Assembly (NCBI GenBank): GCA_904419525.1 | Contig: CAJFRT010000010.1 | Coordinates: 43,470 to 107,469 of the forward strand | DNA: 64,000 bases | Direction: 5' to 3' | DNA from: Candidatus Gallimonas merdae | Lineage (GTDB): Bacteria > Bacillota > Clostridia > Christensenellales > Borkfalkiaceae | Shown here: one piece after another, positions 16,345-22,856 of the stretch | Layout: the number at the start of each line of letters is the position of its first letter | How positions within the stretch are numbered: the stretch's first letter is position 1 | Translations under genes and position numbers: made by a program | Notes under the pieces: generated by a model | Seen by the model: the letters and a program-made list of their open reading frames with translations, nothing else | Databases searched by the model: none | What the model was told of the DNA's origin: nothing

Positions 16345-17430
16345 ATGAAGAACAAAACGTACAGAGTCGGCGTCATCGGCGCGACCGGCATGGTGGGACA
16401 GCGCTTTGTCACCCTGCTCGACGGGCATCCCCTTTTCACCCCCGTCGTCCTCGCTGCGAGCGCGCGCTCTGCCGGAAAACCCTATGCGGAGGCCGTAGAC
16501 GGCAAATGGGCGATGAACGCCCCCGTCCCCGCCTATGCGAAAGACATGCCCGTCCTCGATGCCGAGGCAGACGCAGAAAAGATCGCCGGCCAGGTGGATT
16601 TCGTGTTCTGCGCCGTCAACATGAAAAAAGATGAGATCAAGGCGCTCGAAGAAAGATACGCGCGCCTGGAAGTTCCCGTCGTCTCCAACAATTCGGCGCA
16701 CCGCGCGACGCCGGACGTTCCCATGATCATTCCCGAGATCAACGCCGACCACCTGAAAATCATCGAGGCACAGCGCGCACGGCTCGGCACCGGGCGCGGG
16801 TTCATCGCCGTCAAGAGCAACTGTTCGCTGCAGTCCTACGTCCCCCTGCTGCACCCCCTGAAAAAGTTCGGCATCAGATGCGCGGCGGTCACGACCTATC
16901 AGGCGATCTCCGGCGCGGGCAAGACATTTGCGACCATGCCCGAGATCTTGGACAACATCATCCCCTATATCGGCGGGGAGGAACAGAAGAGCGAGGAAGA
17001 GCCCCTGAAGATCTGGGGACACATCGAAAACGGCCGCATCGTCCCGTCGGACGGCCCCGTGATCACCTCGCAGTGCCTGAGAGTTCCCGTTTCGGACGGG
17101 CACACCGCGGCGGTCTTTGTCTCGTTTGAGAAAAAGCCTTCCAGGGAAGAGATCCTCGACGCCTGGAAAAGTTTTGCGGGAGAGCCTCAGGCGCTTTCCC
17201 TGCCCTCCGCGCCAAAACAGTTTATCCACTACTTTGAAGAGGACAACCGTCCGCAGGCGAAACTCGACCGCATGACGGAACACGGCATGGCAGTCTGTGC
17301 CGGACGGCTCCGCGAAGACGCGCTGTTCGACTACAAATTTATCGGGCTTTCGCACAACACGCTGCGGGGCGCAGCGGGCGGCGCCGTTCTGCTTGCGGAA
17401 CTGCTTGCGGCAAAGGGATATTTTGACTGA
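16345..17430 (+). CDS. asd: Aspartate-semialdehyde dehydrogenase
   Basis: The frame is open from 16048, but the upstream part is the riboswitch. ATG at 16345, after AAGGAGATC, gives 361 residues. The NADP-binding GATGMVGQRF is at residues ~12-21. The catalytic Cys lies in VKSNCSLQSYVP, and the substrate His comes in the C-terminal domain. The 'SNCS' form and length fit the archaeal/fungal-type Asd common in Clostridia. It makes L-aspartate-4-semialdehyde for the lysine, threonine and methionine branches. It heads the asd-dapA-dapB operon. Confidence 0.93.
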   Translation: MKNKTYRVGVIGATGMVGQRFVTLLDGHPLFTPVVLAASARSAGKPYAEAVDGKWAMNAPVPAYAKDMPVLDAEADAEKIAGQVDFVFCAVNMKKDEIKALEERYARLEVPVVSNNSAHRATPDVPMIIPEINADHLKIIEAQRARLGTGRGFIAVKSNCSLQSYVPLLHPLKKFGIRCAAVTTYQAISGAGKTFATMPEILDNIIPYIGGEEQKSEEEPLKIWGHIENGRIVPSDGPVITSQCLRVPVSDGHTAAVFVSFEKKPSREEILDAWKSFAGEPQALSLPSAPKQFIHYFEEDNRPQAKLDRMTEHGMAVCAGRLREDALFDYKFIGLSHNTLRGAAGGAVLLAELLAAKGYFD

Positions 17431-17490
17431 AATTTCCGATCTTCACACAGATCGGCACGCGCGTCATAAAATATGACGCAAGGAGCAGAT

Positions 17491-18381
17491 ATGACCGGAT
17501 TTTTAACGGGCAGCGCAACTGCCATGATCACCCCTTTCACGGAAAGCGGCATCAATTTCGACAGCTTCGGGAAGATGATCGAATATCAGATCGAGGGCGG
17601 GACCGACGCGCTCGTGATCCTCGGCACTACGGGCGAACCCGCCACCATGACCGAGGCTGAAAAGCAGTCGGTGATGCGCTTTGCCGTCGAAAAAGCAAAG
17701 GGCCGCATCAAACTTATCTTCGGAACTGGCGGCAATAACACCCAAAAAGCGGTGGAGATGACCAGACTTGCCGAAGAGATCGGCGCAGACGGCATTCTTG
17801 CCGTCACCCCCTATTACAACAAATGTACGCAGAAGGGCCTGATCGAATACTACAAGGCGATCTGCGGCGCGACCAGGCTTCCCGTCATCTGCTACAACGT
17901 GCCGGGGCGCACGGGCGTCAATATCCTGCCCGCGACCATGGAGCGCATCGCCGATATCCCCAACATGGCGGGCATCAAGGAAGCGAGCGGAAACATGCAG
18001 CAGGTCATGGAGACGGCACGGCGGATCCGCGGGAAATGCGATCTCTATTCGGGCGAGGACGCCCTCAATCTGCCCATTCTCTGTGTGGGCGGAAAGGCCG
18101 TCATCTCCGTTGTCTCCAACATTGTGCCCAAACAGGTCAAATGGCTTGTGAACGACGTCCTTGCGGGCAAACTCGACATCGCCAACGGAACAAACGACGT
18201 GCTCCTTCCCCTCATCAACGCCTGCTTCCTGGAAGTCAACCCCATTCCCGTCAAGGCGGCGATGAACCTGATCGGGTTTGACGCCGGCGTGCCGCGTGCC
18301 CCTCTCACCCCCATGGAACCGGAGCACCTGGAAACGCTGAAAGCGGCCATCACCGAAAATTACATCGAGGTACACGCATGA
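17491..18381 (+). CDS. dapA: 4-Hydroxy-tetrahydrodipicolinate synthase
   Basis: ATG at 17491 follows AAGGAGCAGAT and is preferred to the upstream in-frame ATG at 17473, giving 296 residues. Family landmarks are GTTGEPATMTEAE (threonine pair of the active site), YYNKCTQKGL, CYNVPGRTGVN (catalytic Tyr) and the Schiff-base Lys in MAGIKEASG. It condenses pyruvate with aspartate-semialdehyde in the cytosol, the committed lysine/diaminopimelate step. Confidence 0.97.
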   Translation: MTGFLTGSATAMITPFTESGINFDSFGKMIEYQIEGGTDALVILGTTGEPATMTEAEKQSVMRFAVEKAKGRIKLIFGTGGNNTQKAVEMTRLAEEIGADGILAVTPYYNKCTQKGLIEYYKAICGATRLPVICYNVPGRTGVNILPATMERIADIPNMAGIKEASGNMQQVMETARRIRGKCDLYSGEDALNLPILCVGGKAVISVVSNIVPKQVKWLVNDVLAGKLDIANGTNDVLLPLINACFLEVNPIPVKAAMNLIGFDAGVPRAPLTPMEPEHLETLKAAITENYIEVHA

Positions 18382-19136
18382 AGATCATTCTCTGCGGCGC
18401 CTGCGGGCGCATGGGAACCAATGTGGCGGAAGTGGCGGCAGAACGGGGCGCGGCGATCGTTGCGGGCGTAGATCTTGTCCCGGCTCCCCGTCCCTTTCCT
18501 GTGTACGAAACGATCGCGGACGTAAAGGAAGAGGCGGACGCCGTCATTGACTTTTCCTCCTCGGCCGCCCTTGAAAGCGTGCTGTCCTTCTGCGAAACAC
18601 GTCGGCTGCCCGTCGTGCTGGCCGCAACGGGGTATTCGGAAGATGACCTTGCCAGGATCCGCAAAGCGGCGCAGTGCATCGCCGTGTTCAAAACGGGAAA
18701 TCTGTCCGTCGGTATCAATCTGCTGCAGTATCTTTCCCAAAAGGCTGCCCTGATCCTGGGCGATGCATTCGATGCGGAGATCATCGAGCGGCACCACCAT
18801 TTCAAAAAGGACGCTCCGTCGGGCACGGCGCTCATGCTCGCCGAGAGCGTGAACAAAGGATTCGGCGGACAGAAAGAGAACGTGTACGGCCGCCACGGCA
18901 TGGTCGGCGCGCGCGAAAAGAAAGAGATCGGGATCCACGCCGTGCGCGGCGGGACCATCGTCGGCGAGCACGAAGTCATGTTTGCCGGCGAAGACGAGAT
19001 CGTCACCCTTTCCCACTCCGCGCGCAGCCGCAAGGTTTTTGCTTCCGGCGCGCTCAAAGCGGCTGGCTGGCTCCGCGGGAAAGATGCGGGCCTGTATGAC
19101 ATGAACGATCTTCTTGCCGAATATCTTGAGGACTGA
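18378..19136 (+). CDS. dapB: 4-Hydroxy-tetrahydrodipicolinate reductase
   Basis: This 252-residue protein overlaps dapA by 4 nt. The N-terminal nucleotide site is CGACGRMGTNVAEV. The catalytic segment EIIERHHHFKKDAPSGTALM contains the conserved His pair and Lys. It reduces the DapA product to tetrahydrodipicolinate with NAD(P)H. The N-terminal Rossmann part is somewhat compact but complete. Confidence 0.97.
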   Translation: MKIILCGACGRMGTNVAEVAAERGAAIVAGVDLVPAPRPFPVYETIADVKEEADAVIDFSSSAALESVLSFCETRRLPVVLAATGYSEDDLARIRKAAQCIAVFKTGNLSVGINLLQYLSQKAALILGDAFDAEIIERHHHFKKDAPSGTALMLAESVNKGFGGQKENVYGRHGMVGAREKKEIGIHAVRGGTIVGEHEVMFAGEDEIVTLSHSARSRKVFASGALKAAGWLRGKDAGLYDMNDLLAEYLED

Positions 19137-19181
19137 CAGAAAATTCGCCGGCAGCAATTTTCCAAAACGCATTGAAAACGA

Positions 19182-19210
19182 TTGCTTTTTCCGCCGTTTT
19201 ATTGTAAAAT
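19182..19210 (+). promoter_or_regulatory. Promoter of the tRNA-Ser gene
   Basis: TTGCTT (19182-19187), 17 bp and TAAAAT (19205-19210), 12 bp before the first tRNA base. Confidence 0.65.
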
Positions 19211-19222
19211 AGGCGGGTAATT

Positions 19223-19312
19223 GCAGAGATGGCGGAGCGGTCGAACGCGCACGATTCGAAATCGTGTGATGCAGGAATGTATCCAAGGGTTCAAATCCCT
19301 TTCTCTGCGCCA
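19223..19312 (+). tRNA. tRNA-Ser (anticodon CGA)
   Basis: The acceptor GCAGAGA (19223-19229) pairs with TCTCTGC (19302-19308), followed by G and an encoded CCA. The anticodon stem CACGA/TCGTG frames the loop TTCGAAA, giving anticodon CGA for UCG. The T arm has GGTTCAAATCC. A long variable arm between them is diagnostic of class II tRNA-Ser. The 3' part from 19254 is repeated exactly at 21704-21762, so this gene is the attachment site of the adjacent element and remains intact. Confidence 0.95.
19254..19312 (+). repeat. attL, 59-bp tRNA-Ser 3' end
   Basis: These 59 bp, from the anticodon loop to CCA, are identical to 21704-21762. Bases just outside the repeats differ (upstream CG against CT, downstream GCAAAAGG against TATGGGAA), which fixes the repeat ends. 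Confidence 0.92.
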
Positions 19313-19347
19313 GCAAAAGGCGAGGTCTTGCGACCCCGCTTTTTTGC
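19313..19347. terminator. Element-supplied terminator behind tRNA-Ser
   Basis: GCAAAAGGCG-a-GGTC, a TTGC loop, GACC-c-CGCTTTTTTGC. It ends the tRNA transcript on the plus strand and the integrase transcript on the minus strand, replacing the tRNA terminator that the insertion pushed away to 21769. Confidence 0.75.
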
Positions 19348-19348
19348 T

Positions 19349-20215
19349 TTATTGTGCCTGTAAATCGGGAAAAAGCGTGAATTTTGCCGCTTCTTTGCGC
19401 TTATATCCGTCCATGACGTGCGTGTAGACGTCCAACGTCATCGCCGCCGTTGCGTGCCCTACGAGCTGCTGACACACCCGCGCGTTCACTCCACTTTCTG
19501 CGCACAATGTGATATAGGTGTGGCGCAAATCATGCAGATGATGGGCGGGGCAAAGCTGCTTGAACGCATGGCTTACATACCCTGCGGAAAACGGAAACAC
19601 GCCGCGCCCACGGTTTTGCTTGTCTGCTTCGTTTTGCTTGCGCTGCTCATCGAGGATATGCCGCACTTCATCGGTTAAGAGTATCGTGCGGTAGCTCCCT
19701 TCCGTCTTTGTCCCGCGTATCAGGATAAGCCCCTCCTCCTCGTCGATATCCGACCATTCGAGCGCAAGAGCCTCCGCACGCCGCACGCCTGTCATCAGGT
19801 AAAAGCGCATGAGCCACTCCAAACGAGTGCCTTTGATGGCTTGCAGGAAATCCCACCGTTCTTTTGCCGTCAACGCCTTGCCGCGCTGCTTCCTGTAACG
19901 TATCGGGTCAGTGAGCTCTACCACGTTCCGCTCCACCATGCCGAGCTTGCTTGCCTTGCCGAACGCCGCGTGCCACGTTTGGCGGGCGTACTGCCGTGTC
20001 CTGCCATTGGGCAGATCCGACAGGGCTCTGTCCAGGTCAAGCACGCCGATATCCGCAAGCCGCATTTCTTTGAGCCATGCGGGCGTATGCAAGCGTATCA
20101 TCTGCTCTATGTTCCGCAAACTGTATGGGCGTAAATACGGCTTCTTGTAAGTGGCATACCACAGGTCGAGCCACTCCCCCAGCTTCATATCCTTATACCG
20201 TGCTTTCGCTTCCAT
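19349..20215 (-). CDS. int: Tyrosine recombinase/integrase
   Basis: A GTG at 20239 is in frame, but the SD AGAGGAG lies inside that extension, so ATG at 20215 (MEAKARYKDMKLGEW) is chosen, giving 288 residues. The catalytic set is TGVRRAEALAL (first Arg), HDLRHTYI (HxxR), GHATAAMTLDVYTH (His and the nucleophile Tyr). An N-terminal SAM-like core-binding domain covers residues ~10-100. It lies just inside attL and acts on the tRNA-Ser site. Confidence 0.93.
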   Translation of the reverse strand: MEAKARYKDMKLGEWLDLWYATYKKPYLRPYSLRNIEQMIRLHTPAWLKEMRLADIGVLDLDRALSDLPNGRTRQYARQTWHAAFGKASKLGMVERNVVELTDPIRYRKQRGKALTAKERWDFLQAIKGTRLEWLMRFYLMTGVRRAEALALEWSDIDEEEGLILIRGTKTEGSYRTILLTDEVRHILDEQRKQNEADKQNRGRGVFPFSAGYVSHAFKQLCPAHHLHDLRHTYITLCAESGVNARVCQQLVGHATAAMTLDVYTHVMDGYKRKEAAKFTLFPDLQAQ

Positions 20216-20283
20216 GAGCTTTTTCTCCTCTTTTAACACGCGACAGGGCTTGCCACAGGCGAGGGAACGCGCCGCGAAGCCTG

Positions 20284-21117
20284 CTATGCGTATTCATGCC
20301 GCTTTCTTTCCACTATTACAGGGGCACGCCCCTGTACCCCGTGTTTGCTCCTGCTGGGCTGTTCCTGCGGGCTTTCCTGTTCCCTGCGACAGATGATTTG
20401 CGTGTACCGCACAATGCCGTAATACTCGCTCTCATACGTCGAGGTCTGCACGCGCTGCACGTCCGCAAGGCTCTCCAACTCCGCTTCTATCTGCTTCTCG
20501 TCCGTGTACACCTGCGGCGCATTGAGCCAGCGGGACATGGAGTAGCTTCTCCGACCGATGAGCCGCTCGTCCATGTTCTCTTTTGTCATATACTTGGTCA
20601 CATATGCTCCGACATTGTCCACGTTATCGATACGGTTGAGCTTGATAAAACCGTGTCCCCATACCCTTGCGAGCGCGTTCACGTCAACGTAAGGCAGATT
20701 GCAAAGCATGTGGAAGTGCACCGCACCACGCTCTTGGAACTCTATCACACAGACATATTGAAAGCTCGCGTATTTCCTGTTTAATCGTTTGATGAAACGG
20801 TCAAACTCTGCGCGGGCATAGTCTATATCCGTCACGTTCTCCGCAAAGGTCAGCGTAAGAAACTTGTTAAGCTGCGGATTGGCATTGATGATACGGCGTA
20901 CTTTCGCTCGGGCTCTGTTTGCCGTCTTACTGCGGTTTTCCTGCTTGGTCTCCTTTGAGGTAAATGCCTGATTGGCTCGACCTCTGCGAACTCCGCCGCT
21001 GCCTCTCATCACGGGCTTTTCGTAGTCGTACAGTTCGATGACATTTCCCGACCGAATAAGCCGTCTTTGGTATGGCTGTAATGTATGCAGTTTTGGCATT
21101 GTTAAGCTACTTTTCAT
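20284..21117 (-). CDS. HUH-type rolling-circle replication initiator
   Basis: This 277-residue basic protein has the HUH metal motif in GAVHFHMLCNLPY and the Tyr motif in YVTKYMTKEN, in the order seen in rolling-circle Reps. KFLTLTFAENVTD is the preceding motif 1. The arrangement resembles small-phage (microvirus-like) and plasmid Rep proteins of Firmicutes. It would nick a double-strand origin, for which a 48-bp palindrome 36 bp upstream of the start is a good candidate. The SD is weak. The promoter is overlapped by repressor sites. Confidence 0.82.
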   Translation of the reverse strand: MKSSLTMPKLHTLQPYQRRLIRSGNVIELYDYEKPVMRGSGGVRRGRANQAFTSKETKQENRSKTANRARAKVRRIINANPQLNKFLTLTFAENVTDIDYARAEFDRFIKRLNRKYASFQYVCVIEFQERGAVHFHMLCNLPYVDVNALARVWGHGFIKLNRIDNVDNVGAYVTKYMTKENMDERLIGRRSYSMSRWLNAPQVYTDEKQIEAELESLADVQRVQTSTYESEYYGIVRYTQIICRREQESPQEQPSRSKHGVQGRAPVIVERKRHEYA

Positions 21118-21152
21118 CGGTGAATTAAATACCTTTAATCGAGTTAAGATAC

Positions 21153-21200
21153 GCGCCGCTCCACGGGCGCCCGCAAGCGGGCTCCCCCGTCAAGCGGCGC
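21153..21200. repeat. Palindrome upstream of rep, candidate replication origin
   Basis: GCGCCGCT (21153-21160) pairs with AGCGGCGC (21193-21200). Inside, ACGGG/CCCGT and GCCCGC/GCGGGC give a nearly continuous 20-bp stem. It is in the rep leader, where rolling-circle double-strand origins often lie. Confidence 0.55.
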
Positions 21201-21354
21201 TCGCCGAAGCACGCTTCCAGCCTCACCCGCTCCCCCTCTCCTGATTGCAAAGTAAAAGCCCCTGCGGTGCGAGCGCAAGAGCTTTTTATCTATAAAGGCA
21301 CATTTCATTGCCTTTACATTCTATTTGACAAAGTCCTCGCACGGCTTTATGATA

Positions 21355-21415
21355 TAGTCATATTGACTACATCATATTATACTCGCCGTTTTGACTATGT
21401 CAAGTCATTTTGACT
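21355..21415. promoter_or_regulatory. Three TGAC-type operators between rep and xre
   Basis: Inverted repeats with 3-bp spacers: TAGTCA-TAT-TGACTA (21355-21369), TTGAC-TAT-GTCAA (21391-21403) and AGTCA-TTT-TGACT (21403-21415). The second overlaps the -35 box of the rep promoter and the first covers its start site. The XRE protein encoded 38 bp further on is the obvious binder. Confidence 0.65.
21376..21403 (-). promoter_or_regulatory. Promoter of the Rep gene
   Basis: TTGACA (21398-21403), 16 bp and TATAAT (21376-21381) on the minus strand, embedded in the repressor operators. Confidence 0.7.
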
Positions 21416-21452
21416 ACTTTTGTGGTATGATTTTTTGCAAGGAGAAAAAACA

Positions 21453-21701
21453 ATGATGAAATCAGTAGTTAAAACTTTTTTGGACTATGCGTCATTGCCC
21501 GTAAGATTTGGAAAACATTTAATGCAACTTCGAACGGAACGCAACATGACACAAAAAGAGATGGCTACAAAATTGCAAGTGAGCGAAAGCACATATGCAA
21601 ATTGGGAGCAAGGTAGACGAGAGCCATCGCTTTCTAATCTGCTCCTAATTGCAAAAATTTTAGAGACGGACATGAACAATCTTTTTGATATTGAAGTATA
21701 A
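21453..21701 (+). CDS. XRE-family repressor of the mini-element
   Basis: ATG at 21453 follows AAGGAG, and the next codon is also ATG. The 82-residue protein is essentially one HTH_3 domain: LRTERNMTQKEMATKLQVSE, then STYANWEQGRREPSL. It ends with a short IAKILETDMNNLF helix. It is divergent from rep and, from the operators, represses rep and probably itself. Its stop codon is only 2 bp before attR. Confidence 0.9.
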   Translation: MMKSVVKTFLDYASLPVRFGKHLMQLRTERNMTQKEMATKLQVSESTYANWEQGRREPSLSNLLLIAKILETDMNNLFDIEV

Positions 21702-21703
21702 CT

Positions 21704-21762
21704 ATTCGAAATCGTGTGATGCAGGAATGTATCCAAGGGTTCAAATCCCTTTCTCTGCGCCA
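21704..21762 (+). repeat. attR, displaced 59-bp tRNA-Ser 3' fragment
   Basis: Exact copy of 19254-19312. It lacks the D arm and acceptor 5' strand, so it is not a functional tRNA. Confidence 0.92.
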
Positions 21763-21768
21763 TATGGG

Positions 21769-21807
21769 AATAATACGAACTCTTTCTCGGAGTTCGTATT
21801 ATTTTTT
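21769..21807 (+). terminator. Original tRNA-Ser terminator, start of module copy 1
   Basis: AATAATACGAACTC and its perfect complement (14-bp stem, 7-nt loop), followed by TTTTT. A similar ATACGAACCCC hairpin starts the second module copy at 34084. Confidence 0.85.
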
Positions 21808-21901
21808 GCCCGCGATTTCTTCGGGATGATCGTCCGAGCAAAATAACCTTTCGAATTTTGCTTTTTTCGGTCGGCGCAGTTTGGCATAGTTCCTCGCGTA
21901 A

Positions 21902-22048
21902 GTCAACGGCCGCAAAATCGTCGCCTAAAACACCCATATAAACAAATCAAAAGCCGAGTAAGGAAAATTTCCCTTGCTCGGCTCTTTTTCTGTCTGTAAG
22001 CTATTTACGCGCCTACAATGCAACGATTTTGGCTTTGTCCCGTTGACT
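21902..22048 (+). ncRNA. Inverted-repeat element enclosing a terminator (copy 1)
   Basis: AGTCAACGG-ccg-CAAAATCGT (21901-21921) pairs with ACGATTTTG and CCGTTGACT (22023-22048). Between them lies a separate hairpin, AGCCGAG.AAGG / CCTT.CTCGGCT with CTTTTT (21952-21990). The arms are conserved in copy 2 at 34214-34348, whereas the enclosed hairpin has changed sequence but not form. This suggests a structured RNA leader or attenuator for the regulator gene behind it. No protein is encoded. Confidence 0.5.
21952..21990 (+). terminator. Terminator inside inverted-repeat element, copy 1
   Basis: An 11-bp stem with one G-U pair and a 7-nt loop, followed by CTTTTT, 154 nt before the regulator start at 22144. 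Confidence 0.75.
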
Positions 22049-22143
22049 TCCGCAAACCGACAGAGAATTTGCATTCCTTCTACCGTCCTATGCACCTCCG
22101 CCTGTTGCCCGAAAAAGGCAAATACAAATTCAGAGGTGTTAAA

Positions 22144-22801
22144 ATGGAAATGTTAGTCACAAAGTTCTCAAACGGAAAGTATCGCAATGAAGGCGAATTA
22201 TTCGATGAGCCTATCTCCGTCGAGAACGTCAAACTCATGGGTGAAATGATCGCCTTGCAATCGCTGCGTACCGTTAAAAAGTTCGATATGAAAGTTGCAG
22301 ACAGGCTGTATATCGGTTTAATCAAAGACCTGCACCACATGGGCGAGATTGACTATATCGTATCGGACGGCTACGACGTGGCACAAACCGCAATCTGTTT
22401 TCTGTATCAATTCGTCGGTGATTTATGTCACAGACCGCAAAGGAAAAGAAATCACCATTAAACTTGCCTGTTATCGCGAAGTAGATCATTTCATCAGGCT
22501 GCTGCGCAACAAACCCGACAGACGGGGAACGATCGTCGAATCTATCGATTTCACGAATTACAAAGCTCTCCCCGCCGATCCTGTAAATTGCTTTGAACCA
22601 GAGCAGACGGATTACAGCAAATACGATACTCTCATTGAAGCACTGCATCTGACGGAATTAGAGCTTGCGATCCTGAACTGCTACATGAATGGCATGAGGC
22701 AAGGCGAAGTCTGCGCCGAACTCGGTATCGGCAGAGGAATAATAAATCACCGCAAGGCAAGCATACGTAAAAGGTATAATGCTTACTTCAATACACTTTA
22801 A
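22144..22801 (+). pseudogene. Frameshifted HTH regulator, copy 1
   Basis: The reading starts MEMLVTKFSNGKYRNEGELF and follows the intact copy at 34438-35109 at roughly 85% identity up to CFLYQFVG near 22420. There about 14 bases present in the other copy (coding RTVYEIYGK) are missing. The frame then continues in another phase with DRKGKEITIKLACYRE and the C-terminal HTH (VCAELGIGRGIINHRKASIR). It is therefore inactivated by a small deletion unless two proteins are made. The SD AGAGGTG is kept. Confidence 0.85.
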
Positions 22802-22826
22802 GGCGATTTCAGACTTTATATCACAT

Positions 22827-22854
22827 AAAGGGCAGCCTATATAGGCCGCCCTTT
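22827..22854. terminator. Bidirectional terminator between regulator copy 1 and the defence genes
   Basis: AAAGGGC-a-GCCTA / TAGGC-c-GCCCTTT. It ends module copy 1 on the plus strand and the sacsin gene on the minus strand. Confidence 0.7.
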
Positions 22855-22856
22855 AG

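Larger units (their letters stand above)
19254..21762. mobile_element. Mini integrative element in tRNA-Ser (int-rep-xre)
   Basis: The segment between the two 59-bp tRNA repeats adds about 2.45 kb. It holds only a tyrosine integrase, an HUH replication initiator and an XRE repressor, plus a palindrome and operators. The complete tRNA is kept at the left and the displaced 3' fragment, with the original tRNA terminator behind it, is at the right. No capsid, mobilisation or cargo gene is present, so it is a plasmid-like or satellite-like autonomous replicon. Confidence 0.88.

Noticed and set aside
21485..21937. Minus-strand frame containing a tRNA-Ser antisense segment
   Set aside because: It reads the opposite strand of the tRNA fragment, the terminator and the XRE gene. 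Such frames arise from tRNA repeats.
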